A stretch of 64,000 bases of DNA from Campylobacter gracilis (lineage in GTDB: Bacteria > Campylobacterota > Campylobacteria > Campylobacterales > Campylobacteraceae), in assembly GCF_018374135.1 (NCBI RefSeq), contig NZ_JAHAFS010000013.1, forward strand, positions 20,948-84,947, in the 5' to 3' direction. Position numbers and translations under genes: made by a program. Below are positions 8,068 through 16,903 of this stretch, piece after piece; positions within the stretch are counted from its first letter, which is position 1; each line of letters begins with the position of its first letter. The notes under the pieces are model-generated. The model worked only from the letters and a program-made list of their open reading frames with translations. It did no database searches and had not been told where the DNA came from.

Positions 8068-10494
8068 TCAATACGTATAATTAAGCGTCAACATAAAATT
8101 CCGCGGCTCGCCGTAGTAGTTGTTATGGCCCGCGACGCGATTTTGCGTATTTTGAAAATACTTCTTATCCGTGATGTTTTTGACCGCAAAATTTACGCTA
8201 AAGTGCTTGTCGAAATGATAGCCGACGTTCGCGTCCCACAGCGCGTAAGCCTTCTGCGGCGCGGCGTAATACGCAACGTTTTCGCGATATATCGAAGCGG
8301 TTTTGCTCTGATAGCGCACGCCCGTACCCAGGGTGATCTTACGATTTTCGCCGAGCGGAATTTCATAGTTCGTATAGAGCTTAAACAGATGCTTCGGAAT
8401 GTAGCGCTTGGCGTTTGCGCCCTTGCTATAATCGACCGCTGCGGAGGTTCTTTCCGTCTTTAAATAGACGCTGCGGTTGAAAGTATATCCTGCGAATAAT
8501 TTCCAATTCTCAGTAAGCGAGCCTTGTAGCTCGGCATCCACGCCGCGGCTTCGCACCTTGCCCTCGGCGATGGAGTAGTTCGTATTAAGAGGATCACTCA
8601 TCGCCCTATTTTTCTGAATGATCTGAAACAGCGCAACATTCGTATTAAGTGCACCGTCAAAAAATTCTCCCTTCACGCCGGTTTCTAAATTATAGCCGAC
8701 GACGGGATCTAAAATTTTACCGTCCTTGTCGCGCGCGGCTTGCGGCTTAAAAATTTCGGCATAGCTTGCGTACCACGAAAAATTATCCGCAAAGTCCCAG
8801 ACCACTCCCGCATACGGCGTGAAATCCGATTTGCTCGGGCTCGCGCTATGCGAAGCCGTGCCGCGCAAAATATTATAATAATACCTGCTGTAGGTTACCT
8901 TCGAAAAGCGCCCGCCAAGCAAAAAGTGAAAATCGTCGGTTAAGTTTAATCTAGTCCCGAGCGAGATCGCGCGCTGCTTTATGGTAGTGGAGCTTCGGTC
9001 TTTAAAGCTAGCGGCACTGCTCCAATCGGGCTGGGCAATCCTTGAGCGGTCCCAGTTATAAATATTCATCCCCAGCGACGCCAGAGACGAATCTCTCGTC
9101 CTAGTCTCGCGCCAATTAAGCTTTTCGTTGCTAAGCGAGCCGTTTAAGAAAAAGTCGTGCTTCTGCCCGAATGCTTCGAATTTACCGTCTAGCCCCGTTT
9201 GAAACCCGATCTCTTTGGAGTCGTTATCGTAAATCCTATATCGCACCGTATGCGACGTGGTGCCGTTGTAAGGATTTGCCCCGCCGAGCGCTCCGAATTT
9301 TAACATGCTGTCGCTATCGGTATAATTGAGCCTCGCATAGGCTTTTATATCATCGCTAAATTCGTGCGAGAGCTCGCTGTAGACGTTAAATTTTTTATAT
9401 TCGCTCTCATCCCAGTTTGAGCCGAAATAGCTTCTGCGCGGTAAATTTAATAAATTTTTTTGATTATCCAAGACGGGCACGCCGTAAATATCATAGACGC
9501 CGACGGTTTTTTGCCACAAAAATCCCGCGCTAAGAAGCGTCTTATCGGCCACGTCAAATTCCGTCGAAACGCCGACGCCTTCGCGATAGCCGTTGCGCGG
9601 ATAGTCCTTAAACGAGCCCGTTTTACTTAAAATTCCGATCAACCGCGCGCGTGCCGTACCGCTTTGATTTACCGCGTCCGTTACGTCGATCATACCGCGA
9701 TAATTATCCCAGCTACCGCTGCTTAGACTTGCGTTAAAGCCGAACTGATCGCTCGGGTGCTTTCGGATTAAATTTATCGTGCCGCCGGGCTCGCCATTGC
9801 TTTGCGTAAGGCCCGCTACGCCGCGCAGAACCTCAACGCGATCGTAGAATTCCAAATCGGTAAATTCCTTCGATGAGCCCAGCGGCCCGAACACGGAGCT
9901 GGAAACCGAGCTTGCGATGCCGTCTTCTTGGATATTATCGACATAAAAGCCACGCGAGACGATGCGATTGCCGCCTGCGTCGTTATTTAGCGAAATGCCG
10001 GTGGCGTATTTTGAAAGAGCCTCTTCGGCGTTGTGTAAGTTCAGATCTTTTAAAAGCTGATTGGAGATGACGCTTATAGACTGCGGCGTTTCTCTTATGC
10101 TTAAATTTAGCCCCGTCGCGGTGCTCATATTGCCCGTCGTATAAGAGCCCGTACCCTCGGTAGTGGACAGATCGGCCTTGCCCGTGACGTTTATGGTGCC
10201 GAGATTATCGTCGTCCAAACCCTGCAGCGTAGAATTTGCCGCGCTACCGCTTTGCGGCATGGAATTTTGTGCAACGCCTTTAGTAGCGGGGCTTACGACG
10301 GCGTTGCCCTGCGGCGCGGAATTTGCAGCGGTAGGGCGGTTTCCAGGTTTTTGCGCAGAGCTTTGCGATGACGAAATTTTAGAGGCAGAGCTTGCGGCAG
10401 ACGAGTTTTGAGAAGCGTCGCTATTTTGCGTCGCAGTAAGCCAAAACGGCGAGCAAAGTAGCGCAAAAGAGAGCAAAATTTTACCCTTTTTCAT
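8068..10494 (-). CDS. TonB-dependent siderophore receptor, FhuE/FpvA-like
   Basis: 808 residues, ATG at 10494 after AAAAGGA. Signal peptide to ~20, then an ~75-residue Ser/Ala/Gln/Asn spacer, TonB box region DNLGTINVTGK, and a plug with the hydroxamate-receptor wording LSIRETPQSISVIS, ISLNNDAGGNRIVSRGF, and ERVEVLRG-like DRVEVLRGVAGLTQSNGEPGG. The barrel includes AYARLNYTDSDSMLKFG and PYAGVVWDFADNFSWYASYAEIFKPQ, and ends NFMLTLNYTY with a C-terminal aromatic. This set of motifs is that of FhuE, FpvA and FoxA, receptors for ferric hydroxamates and related siderophores; no FecA-type signalling domain is present. A shared 15-bp motif upstream links it to the receptor at 2419-4488. Confidence 0.88.
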   Translation of the reverse strand: MKKGKILLSFALLCSPFWLTATQNSDASQNSSAASSASKISSSQSSAQKPGNRPTAANSAPQGNAVVSPATKGVAQNSMPQSGSAANSTLQGLDDDNLGTINVTGKADLSTTEGTGSYTTGNMSTATGLNLSIRETPQSISVISNQLLKDLNLHNAEEALSKYATGISLNNDAGGNRIVSRGFYVDNIQEDGIASSVSSSVFGPLGSSKEFTDLEFYDRVEVLRGVAGLTQSNGEPGGTINLIRKHPSDQFGFNASLSSGSWDNYRGMIDVTDAVNQSGTARARLIGILSKTGSFKDYPRNGYREGVGVSTEFDVADKTLLSAGFLWQKTVGVYDIYGVPVLDNQKNLLNLPRRSYFGSNWDESEYKKFNVYSELSHEFSDDIKAYARLNYTDSDSMLKFGALGGANPYNGTTSHTVRYRIYDNDSKEIGFQTGLDGKFEAFGQKHDFFLNGSLSNEKLNWRETRTRDSSLASLGMNIYNWDRSRIAQPDWSSAASFKDRSSTTIKQRAISLGTRLNLTDDFHFLLGGRFSKVTYSRYYYNILRGTASHSASPSKSDFTPYAGVVWDFADNFSWYASYAEIFKPQAARDKDGKILDPVVGYNLETGVKGEFFDGALNTNVALFQIIQKNRAMSDPLNTNYSIAEGKVRSRGVDAELQGSLTENWKLFAGYTFNRSVYLKTERTSAAVDYSKGANAKRYIPKHLFKLYTNYEIPLGENRKITLGTGVRYQSKTASIYRENVAYYAAPQKAYALWDANVGYHFDKHFSVNFAVKNITDKKYFQNTQNRVAGHNNYYGEPRNFMLTLNYTY

Positions 10495-10792
10495 AAAAAT
10501 CCTTTTTAGATTTTATAATCTATATCAATTTACTGGCGAGATTATCTTACAATTCTTCTTAAATAATAATAAAATTTTTAATAAACTAAATCATAAAATT
10601 TTATATGCAATTACTAATTTAACGGAATTTAATAAGATATATTGACGAATTTTTAAGCAAAATTTATATAAATTTTAAAAAGTATATGAATTTGAAAAAC
10701 AAAGGATTTAAAAATTTAAAATTTTAAAATTCCGCCACTTTAAAATAACGTAAGCGACGGAATTTAGCGTTTATCGGCGTTTGGTCTTGCGA
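10495..10792. promoter_or_regulatory. AT-rich regulatory spacer with candidate iron operator at 10559-10573
   Basis: TTAAATAATAATAAA at 10559-10573 is identical to the copy at 4557-4571 and lies 65 bases before the receptor ATG. The remainder is very AT-rich with weak hairpins near 10700-10750 that could end the transcript of the stress-protein gene's neighbour. Fur binding is inferred from A/T composition and target type only. Confidence 0.45.
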
Positions 10793-11638
10793 TTACGATA
10801 GCACTAGCACCGGTACAAGCGCATTGTGTAAGATATCCTCGGAGACGCTGCCTAAAAAGAGCTTTTTGAAAAACCCTTTCGTAAAGGCACCGGTAGCGAT
10901 CAGATCGAGATTATTGGCGCGGCGATATTTGATGATCTCATCGGCGGGAACTTCCGCTTGGATGTATTTGAAAGTGGCGTTTTGAGTGCCTAAAATTTCG
11001 CGCGCCAGATCCAGCATCCGCTCGCCCTCTGTGGCATCGAGATTGATGTGCAAGACATGCTTATGTGCGCTCGCAAGAAGCTTTGAGTTCTTTATAAACT
11101 CAAGCGTGCGCTTCGCCGCATCGGTGCCGTCAAACGCGATGAGCACGGAGTTAATCGGCGAAAATTCTTTATTTACGAGCAGCGACGGCACGTGAAGCTC
11201 CTTTATTAGCACGCTTGCGTTAAAGCCTACGTCCTCGTTATTTGAGCCCTTGATACCGAGTACAAAAATTTCAGCTTCGTCCTTATACTCGGCGATAACG
11301 TCGATAAAATCGCCATCTTTAATGATCTTACTCGCCTTCACGCCCGCAGCAGTCGCAGCGCAGATATATTCATCCAGCATCGCTTCGGCTTCTTCGTGGT
11401 CCTTTTCCGCATCCACGCCGCCTAATGTGGGACTTCCGTAGCTATTTGCAAGGATATCATTCTCTCCTAGGACGATCCCGCCTGCGGCTAGCCCATAAAA
11501 ATTCTCGCCAAGCTCCGGAATTTCAACCACGTGAATAAACACGAGCTCGGCACCCAAGGTTTTAGCGACATAAATTCCATAATCTCTAACTGCCGGGGCA
11601 AGCGCATTTTGATCGACGCAAGTGATGACCTTTTTCAT
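10793..11638 (-). CDS. Universal stress protein with two Usp domains
   Basis: 281 residues, ATG at 11638 after AAAGGAC. Two tandem UspA-like domains: residues ~1-150 (MKKVITCVDQNALAPAVRDYG; ends PSLLVNKEF) and ~155-281 (NSVLIAFDGTDAAKRTLEFIK; LIATGAFTKGFFKKLF; GSVSEDILHNALVPVLVL). The second domain keeps the nucleotide-binding pattern G-x2-G-x9-G-S, the first is degenerate there (GIKGSNNEDVGFNASVL), a usual situation in tandem Usp proteins. Predicted cytoplasmic, induced in growth arrest or oxidative stress in relatives. It stands alone. Confident on family, not on physiological role. Confidence 0.88.
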   Translation of the reverse strand: MKKVITCVDQNALAPAVRDYGIYVAKTLGAELVFIHVVEIPELGENFYGLAAGGIVLGENDILANSYGSPTLGGVDAEKDHEEAEAMLDEYICAATAAGVKASKIIKDGDFIDVIAEYKDEAEIFVLGIKGSNNEDVGFNASVLIKELHVPSLLVNKEFSPINSVLIAFDGTDAAKRTLEFIKNSKLLASAHKHVLHINLDATEGERMLDLAREILGTQNATFKYIQAEVPADEIIKYRRANNLDLIATGAFTKGFFKKLFLGSVSEDILHNALVPVLVLS

Positions 11639-11932
11639 TTTTCGTCCTTTTATAAGATAAAATTTTAATCAAAATAAGCTTATCAAATTTTGTATAAAAG
11701 TTATTTAAATTCGGCAGATTTGAATGCAGCGCGGGTGATTTTGTAAAATTCTAAAGCCGCGTCGTAATGAGTTTGTGAGGCGTGGGCGCGCTTGTGGTAA
11801 GCTAGCTCAGGCTCGGCGTGACAGCGAGCTAGCAGTTACAGTACGTAGTAGGCGGCCAAAAAGCGTTGCGGATGCGGTAGGCAAGGTACGGCGCGGACGA
11901 TTTTGAAATTTATTAAGCCGCTAAAGGCGCGG
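11639..11932. other. Spacer between frameshifted SemiSWEET gene and stress-protein gene
   Basis: About 290 bases; no gene or strong structure recognised. Stops occur in every frame. Confidence 0.35.
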
Positions 11933-12192
11933 TTAAAGCGCCGTTATTGCGGTTAATAGCCCAAAGATGATCCCCGGGAAATTCGCCGCGGCGAGCGGAT
12001 AGTCCTCTTTTTAGGCTTTAGCAGACCGTAACTAACCCATATCGTGCAGTTTATCGCGGCTGCAAGCGGCTGGAGAAACGGGACTTTGTTGCCGTCTAAA
12101 TTCGCCATTATGTTTGGCACGTAAGATACGTACATGATGACCGACAGGCATGTGCCCGCCCAACCTAAAATTTGTAAATTTCTTTCGCTCAT
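11933..12192 (-). pseudogene. SemiSWEET sugar transporter gene with one-base frameshift
   Basis: ATG at 12192 after AAAGGAAAA. The first ~62 codons encode a SemiSWEET (MtN3/saliva) half-transporter: GWAGTCLSVIMYVSYVPNIM, KVPFLQPLAAAINCTIWVSYGLLKPK. In the starting frame the protein then turns into a basic tail (RTIRSPRRISRGSS) and stops at 11953. The neighbouring frame, from the A5 run at 12009-12013, continues the family exactly: EDYPLAAANFPGIIFGLL TAITAL, stopping at 11933. Adding one A to CCTAAAAAG would give an 86-residue protein, the normal SemiSWEET length with three helices. So it is either a recent frameshift, a homopolymer sequencing error, or slippage-controlled. Without the third helix the product should not form a working dimeric transporter. 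Confidence 0.85.
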
Positions 12193-12593
12193 TGATTTTC
12201 CTTTTTAGAAATACGTTTCAAATTTGCAAATGAAACGGAGCGGGATTTTAATATATTAAAAATAAGAAACGAATTAAAAGATGGCAAAGAGTGGGATTTG
12301 CCTTTAAAAATTTATCGCAAAGATTTCTAGCTGCTCGTGTCTGCGTAAATTTTAAAGCGGCGTTTAAGGCGCGCATTTTAAAAAACGGCGAAATTTAAAA
12401 CGCTAGGCGGCGCGGCGATATTTAAATTTAAAAAGGCTAAATTTAGCGGCGACCGCGACGAAATTTAAGTGAATTTGCCGAGGCGAAAGCCATTAAATAC
12501 ATTGCTCTGAAGGCTCGCGGCTAAATTTAAGTAAAATTTTGCAGCATAATCGCAGCAAAATTTTGAAAATATGAGGATTAAATTTTAAAAGGC
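12193..12593. other. AT-rich spacer, no gene seen
   Basis: Stops in all frames and repeated TAAATTTAAA words. It lies between prfA's 3' end and the SemiSWEET promoter; both flanking genes are on the minus strand. No clear terminator with a T-run was found. Confidence 0.4.
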
Positions 12594-13661
12594 TTAATAG
12601 CCCGCGTTTGCGATCGCTTCGGCTTGAGAGTGCGCGATGAGCGGATCGATGATCTCGTCGAACAAGCCGCCCGCCATGATCGCGTCCAGGCGGTAGAGCG
12701 TTAAATTTATGCGGTGGTCGCTGATGCGGTTTTGCGGATAGTTGTAGGTGCGGATCCGCCCCGAGCGGTCGCCGGTGCCCACCTGATCCTTGCGATCTTT
12801 GCGCTCTTTCTCTAAGCGCTCCTGCTCCTGCATATCGTAAAGGCGCGCCTTTAGCACCTTCATCGCCGCCTCTTTGTTTTTGTGCTGATCCTTGCCATCT
12901 TGGTTGGTAACGACTAAACCGGTCGGGATATGAGTGATGCGAACGGCGCTATCGGTAGTATTTACGGACTGCCCGCCGTGGCCGGAGCTGCGCATAACGT
13001 CGATGCGAAGGTCGTTCGGATTGATCTGTATCTCGCTATCCTCGATCTCCGGCATGACGGCAACGGTGATTGCGGAGGTATGCACCCTGCCCTGGCTCTC
13101 CGTTTCAGGGACGCGCTGCACGCGGTGGGTGCCGCCTTCAAATTTCAGCCGCGAATACGCTCCCGCGCCTTTTACGAGCAAGATAGCTTCTTTATAACCG
13201 CCGACGCTACCTTCGCTGGTGCTTACGATCTCGCATTTATAACCGCGAAGATCGGCGTAGCGCAGATATGCGCCGAGCAGATCGCCCGCAAACAGCGCCG
13301 CTTCGTCGCCGCCTGTACCGGCGCGAATCTCAAGGAAGATATTTTTATCGTCGTTGGGGTCTTTCGGAAGCAGTAAAATTTTGATCTTTTCTTCAAGCTG
13401 CGGCTTTTGCGTCTCTAAGTTTTTAAGCTCCTCTTTGGCTAGCTCGCCCAGATCGGCATCGCTTAGCAGGGCTTTGTTTTCTTCGATCTGATTTAAAATT
13501 TTAAGATACTCGCTAGCCGCCTCTTTGATCGGCTCGATATTGCGCTGCTCCTTAGATAGCGCCGTCATATTAGCGATATCTGCAGTAACTGCGGGATCGC
13601 TAAGCATGCGCGAAAGCTCGTCGTAGCGATCCAAAAAAGGCTTTAGTTTATCGGCTAGCAT
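12594..13661 (-). CDS. prfA: Peptide chain release factor 1
   Basis: 355 residues, the normal RF1 length. It reads UAA and UAG and triggers peptide release on the ribosome. The GGQ catalytic loop is present in RSSGHGGQSVNTTDSAVR, and GTGGDEAALFAGDLL is the conserved RF core; RVPETESQGRVHTSA holds the RF1-type anticodon region (P-x-T/E). The ATG at 13661 has little Shine-Dalgarno sequence and follows the rpsT stop by 24 bases, so it is probably translated from the rpsT-prfA transcript. This rpsT-prfA pairing is usual in Campylobacter. The C-terminus (LIAHSQAEAIANAGY) is family-like. Confidence 0.97.
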   Translation of the reverse strand: MLADKLKPFLDRYDELSRMLSDPAVTADIANMTALSKEQRNIEPIKEAASEYLKILNQIEENKALLSDADLGELAKEELKNLETQKPQLEEKIKILLLPKDPNDDKNIFLEIRAGTGGDEAALFAGDLLGAYLRYADLRGYKCEIVSTSEGSVGGYKEAILLVKGAGAYSRLKFEGGTHRVQRVPETESQGRVHTSAITVAVMPEIEDSEIQINPNDLRIDVMRSSGHGGQSVNTTDSAVRITHIPTGLVVTNQDGKDQHKNKEAAMKVLKARLYDMQEQERLEKERKDRKDQVGTGDRSGRIRTYNYPQNRISDHRINLTLYRLDAIMAGGLFDEIIDPLIAHSQAEAIANAGY

Positions 13662-13685
13662 TTAAATTTTATGCGTAAGGGGCGC

Positions 13686-13958
13686 TTACGCGGCGGTTTT
13701 TAAAGAATTTACAAGTTTGGCTAGGCGGCTTACTTTTCTGCTCGCGGTCTGTTTTTTCAAAAAGCCCCTGCTTACGAAGCTGTGAAAGCTTTCATTAGCC
13801 GTTTTTAAAGCCTCGGCGGCTGCGTCTAGATCCTTGCTCTCGACCGCCTCTCTTACGGCTTTTGTGATATTTTTTACTCTGGTGCGATAAAATCTATTTC
13901 GCTCCGTTCTTTTTATGGTTTGTCTCGCGCGTTTTTCGGCGGATTTGTGATTTGCCAT
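13686..13958 (-). CDS. rpsT: 30S ribosomal protein S20
   Basis: 90 residues, highly basic, with the S20 opening MANHKSAEKRARQTIKRTERNR and C-terminal ASRKVSRLAKLVNSLKTAA. It binds 16S rRNA in the body of the small subunit. The ATG at 13958 follows AAAGGGACGTT. A -10 box TATAAT (minus strand, 13995-13990) gives a ~25-base leader. First gene of the rpsT-prfA unit, divergent from glmM. Confidence 0.97.
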   Translation of the reverse strand: MANHKSAEKRARQTIKRTERNRFYRTRVKNITKAVREAVESKDLDAAAEALKTANESFHSFVSRGFLKKQTASRKVSRLAKLVNSLKTAA

Positions 13959-13989
13959 AACGTCCCTTTCGGTTGAATTTGAACCTGCG

Positions 13990-14081
13990 ATTATACGTAA
14001 AAAATATTTAATCGACGCTTAATTTAAGTAAAATTTAAATATAGTTTAAATTTATTAAGATTAAACTTTTTCTGGTAGAAT
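13990..14081. promoter_or_regulatory. Divergent promoters of rpsT and glmM
   Basis: Minus strand: TATAAT at 13995-13990 for rpsT. Plus strand: TGGTAGAAT, an extended -10, with TAGAAT at 14076-14081, for glmM. Between them is a T/A-rich stretch typical of upstream promoter DNA in Campylobacter. Confidence 0.55.
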
Positions 14082-14109
14082 TTCCCGATTTTTATACAAG
14101 GATTTGATA

Positions 14110-15450
14110 ATGAAACTTTTCGGAACGGACGGCGTACGAGGCAAAGCGGGAGAATTTTTGACCGCCGAGCTTGCAATGCGCGTAGCGATGGCAGCGGGAA
14201 TTTATTTTAGGAAAAATTCCGTTACGAATATGATTTTAGTCGGCAAAGATACCCGCAGAAGCGGCTATATGATAGAAACAGCGATCGTTGCAGGCCTTAC
14301 CTCGGTGGGCTACAACGTCCGCCAGATCGGACCGATGCCTACTCCTGCGATTGCTTTTCTTACGGAAGATATGCGCTGCGACGCGGGCATCATGATAAGC
14401 GCAAGCCACAATCCATACTACGACAACGGCATTAAATTTTTCAACAGCGAGGGCTTCAAACTCGACGAAAAAGAGGAAGCGCAGATCGAAAAAATTTATT
14501 TCAGCGACGAACTCATTGCCGAGGCGCGCACCAAAATGATGCAAATCGGCGCCGCAAAGCGCGTGGACGACGTCATCGGCAGATATATCGTGCATATTAA
14601 AAATTCCTTCCCGAAGCAAAAGACGCTGCACGGGCTTCGCGTCGTGCTTGATTGCGCAAACGGAGCAAGCTACAGGGTCGCGCCTACGGTATTTAACGAG
14701 CTGGGGGCCGAAACGATCGTCATCGGCGACGAACCCAACGGCAAAAATATAAACGACGCTTGCGGTGCGCTAAGCCCGCAAAATTTAGCCTCGGAGGTCA
14801 AAAGATTACGCGCCGACGTGGGCTTTGCCTTTGACGGCGACGCCGACAGACTCGTGGTCGTGGACGAAAACGGAGAGATCATCCACGGCGACGCGCTACT
14901 TGGAATTTTAGCAGTCTATTTGAAAGGAAAAAATCACTTAGCAGGCAATAAAATGGTAGCCACAGTAATGAGTAATTCTGCGCTGGAGGATTTTTTAGCT
15001 AAACACGACATCGCGCTTCATCGCTGCAATGTAGGCGATAAATTTGTACTTGAGACGATGCACGAACTAGGCGCAAATTTTGGCGGCGAGCAGAGCGGGC
15101 ACGTGATTTTCGGCGATTACGCCAAAACGGGCGACGGCATCGCAAGCGCGCTGCAATTTGCCGCTTGCATGTTGGATATGAAAAAGAAGGCAAGCGAATT
15201 TTCGGGGATGATTAAGCCCTATCCACAAATTTTAAAGAATTTAAAAATTTCGGATAAAAAGCCGCTTGAAAAATTAAAAGGGCTAAAGGAGCTTGAAGCA
15301 AGCCTTAAAACGGACAAGATCCGCTCGCTCTTTCGCTACTCCGGCACCGAAAACGTTATCCGCCTCTTAATCGAGGGCAAAAACGAAAAATTGCTACAAA
15401 AGCGAATGGACGAGGTCGAAAAATTTTTTACTAAAGCCCTAAATGAGTAG
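14110..15450 (+). CDS. glmM: Phosphoglucosamine mutase
   Basis: 446 residues. Converts glucosamine-6-phosphate to glucosamine-1-phosphate for peptidoglycan and LOS synthesis. Active-site serine loop ISASHNPYYDNGIKFF (Ser ~99), metal loop FDGDADRLV, sugar-binding GGEQSGHVIF and phosphate-binding RYSGTENVIRLLIEG are all present. I use the ATG at 14110 (AAGGA seven bases before) rather than the TTG at 14104, which is too close to that site. The last codons overlap the start of a small frame (ATG at 15444). First gene of a plus-strand run toward lspA, as in other Campylobacter where glmM and lspA are adjacent. Confidence 0.96.
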   Translation: MKLFGTDGVRGKAGEFLTAELAMRVAMAAGIYFRKNSVTNMILVGKDTRRSGYMIETAIVAGLTSVGYNVRQIGPMPTPAIAFLTEDMRCDAGIMISASHNPYYDNGIKFFNSEGFKLDEKEEAQIEKIYFSDELIAEARTKMMQIGAAKRVDDVIGRYIVHIKNSFPKQKTLHGLRVVLDCANGASYRVAPTVFNELGAETIVIGDEPNGKNINDACGALSPQNLASEVKRLRADVGFAFDGDADRLVVVDENGEIIHGDALLGILAVYLKGKNHLAGNKMVATVMSNSALEDFLAKHDIALHRCNVGDKFVLETMHELGANFGGEQSGHVIFGDYAKTGDGIASALQFAACMLDMKKKASEFSGMIKPYPQILKNLKISDKKPLEKLKGLKELEASLKTDKIRSLFRYSGTENVIRLLIEGKNEKLLQKRMDEVEKFFTKALNE

Positions 15451-15557
15451 CGATTTTATAAAATTTTACGGCGCGACAAGCTACCAGCTCCACATGAAAA
15501 GCACAGGCAAAAAACGCAGGCTTTATATATTTAAATTTGGATTGCAAGATGGCTAAG
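15444..15557 (+). CDS. Possible 37-residue small protein bridging glmM and lspA
   Basis: A frame MSSDFIKFYGATSYQLHMKS... of 37 codons starts seven bases inside glmM (AATGAGTAG) and ends nine bases inside lspA (ATGGCTAA). It is basic and Tyr/Phe-rich with no membrane helix. The overlaps at both ends are the arrangement of translational coupling, and the frame fills precisely the gap between two genes that would otherwise be 98 bases apart. There is no strong Shine-Dalgarno sequence, and I do not recognise a family. It may be a real small protein, a coupling leader for lspA, or chance. Confidence 0.35.
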
Positions 15558-16010
15558 ACCTGTATTAAATTTATCCTGCTTTTCGCGGTGATCTTTGCGA
15601 TCGATCAAACGATCAAGCTCGCGTTTTTAAACGGCTTTTCGTGGCAGGGGGAGTTTTTTTCGCTAGAGCTTACACTTAATCGCGGCGTTGCGTTTTCGAT
15701 GTTTGCGTTTTTGGGCGAAAATTTAAAATTTATCCAGATCGCGCTGATCTCAGCGCTTGCAGCGTATGTATTTTGCCATAAAAAGCTCTTTTGTGAGCAC
15801 TGGATGCCGTTTGCGCTGATGCTCGCGGGAGGCTGCTCGAACCTGCTCGATCGCTTCATTCGCGGCGGCGTGGTCGATTATGTCGCATGGCATAAGTGGT
15901 TTGAGTTTGCGGTGTTTAATTTTGCCGACGTGATGATCGATCTAGCCGTGGTGATTTTTATTTTTCAGGGCTTACGCACCGCAAAAAAGGAGAAAAATGA
16001 AGAGAAATAA
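15549..16010 (+). CDS. lspA: Lipoprotein signal peptidase (SPase II)
   Basis: 153 residues from the ATG at 15549; an in-frame TTG at 15537 is possible but has no better ribosome site. Four membrane helices. The two catalytic aspartates are in the family motifs NLLDRFIRGGVVDYV and FNFADVMIDLAVV; the N-terminal DQTIKLAF and LNRGVAFSMF motifs are also present. It removes signal peptides from prolipoproteins in the inner membrane, relevant to the several lipoproteins here (e.g. CjaA, the M48 protein). The 3' end overlaps the next gene by 14 bases, with that gene's AGGAG inside lspA. Confidence 0.95.
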   Translation: MAKTCIKFILLFAVIFAIDQTIKLAFLNGFSWQGEFFSLELTLNRGVAFSMFAFLGENLKFIQIALISALAAYVFCHKKLFCEHWMPFALMLAGGCSNLLDRFIRGGVVDYVAWHKWFEFAVFNFADVMIDLAVVIFIFQGLRTAKKEKNEEK

Positions 16011-16389
16011 TTACATCGCTTACGCGCTTTGGTTTTTAGGCGCGTTTTCGTGGATCGCAGCTATGCCAATCGGTGGCGGACTGCATAGAATTTATTGCGG
16101 CAAATTTATCAGCGGATTTGCTCAAATCGCGCTATTTTGGCTGGGAAGTTTTACGCTGTGGTTTTTAGTGGGCTTTTTGTTTTGGGCGATTTGGGGAATT
16201 TGGATTTTGCTAGATATATTTTTCGTAGGAATTTGGGTAGAAGATTTAAATGCTTTTGCAAGCGAGACTGAGGAAGACGACTACGAAGGACGTCTAAAAA
16301 AAGTCGATGCGCTCTTTGAGCTGTATCAAAAAGGCGCGATTTCTAAAGAAGAATTCGAGGCGCGAAAAGAAATTTTAATAAGAGATTAA
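15997..16389 (+). CDS. TM2-like membrane protein with C-terminal SHOCT-like helix pair
   Basis: 130 residues, ATG 15997 after AAGGAG within the end of lspA. Two to three membrane helices (residues ~8-25, 45-65, 68-85) with GGGLHRIYCGKFISGFAQI, the TM2 pattern (G..rFYlG....g..q), then a soluble tail with LKKVDALFELYQKGAISKEEFEARKEIL, a SHOCT motif that usually follows such membrane domains. TM2 proteins have no settled function. Overlap with lspA and ten bases to hemJ indicate an operon. Confidence 0.75.
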   Translation: MKRNNYIAYALWFLGAFSWIAAMPIGGGLHRIYCGKFISGFAQIALFWLGSFTLWFLVGFLFWAIWGIWILLDIFFVGIWVEDLNAFASETEEDDYEGRLKKVDALFELYQKGAISKEEFEARKEILIRD

Positions 16390-16398
16390 GGAGAAAAA

Positions 16399-16839
16399 AT
16401 GAGTTACTATTGGTTTAAATTTGTCCATTTTGCGGGCTTTATTTCATGGATGGCGATGCTGTTTTACATGCCGCGCCTGTATGTTTATCATGCTGAAAAT
16501 TTAGACAAGCCGGATTTCGTAAAGGTCGTTAAAAAGATGGAGCGGATGCTGTATCACGCGATTGGCTGGATAGCAATGGCAGTGACGGTTTTTAGCGGCG
16601 TGATGCTTATCATTTTAAATCCGGGGCTTATGAAAATGGGGTATTTTCATATAAAATTACTAGCCGGAGTTTTGTTAATCTGTTATCATTTGTGGCTGTA
16701 TTATTATATGTATAAATTTGAAAAAAACGAGTGTCACAGGAGCGGAAAATACTTCCGTGCGATCAACGAAGGCCCTACGATCATAATGTTTATAATACTT
16801 TATGCAATGCTAATAATGCCGAATTTACCGAGCAACTAG
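16399..16839 (+). CDS. hemJ: Protoporphyrinogen IX oxidase HemJ
   Basis: 146 residues, four membrane helices, the HemJ/UPF0093 length. Opening YYWFKFVHFAGFISWMAMLFYMPRLYVYH with the conserved His (FVH), LYHAIGWIAMAVTVFSGVMLI, and HIKLLAGVLLICYHLWLYYYM with the second conserved His/Lys, and R-A-I-N-E-GPT near the end, match the family closely. HemJ oxidises protoporphyrinogen IX to protoporphyrin IX in haem synthesis and itself carries haem. This supplies the haem needed by the cytochromes c elsewhere in the window. ATG 16399 after AAGGAGAAAA. Confidence 0.93.
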   Translation: MSYYWFKFVHFAGFISWMAMLFYMPRLYVYHAENLDKPDFVKVVKKMERMLYHAIGWIAMAVTVFSGVMLIILNPGLMKMGYFHIKLLAGVLLICYHLWLYYYMYKFEKNECHRSGKYFRAINEGPTIIMFIILYAMLIMPNLPSN

Positions 16840-16903
16840 CCCGTTTTGATAAAAATTTAATTAAAATTTGCATAAAATTAGAGCAAAATTTTAAAGGAAG
16901 CAT

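Noticed and set aside
12009..12013. Programmed -1 frameshift in the SemiSWEET gene
   Set aside because: CCTAAAAAG is not a canonical heptamer (would need A AAA AAG) and no stimulating structure was seen, so loss of an A is simpler.
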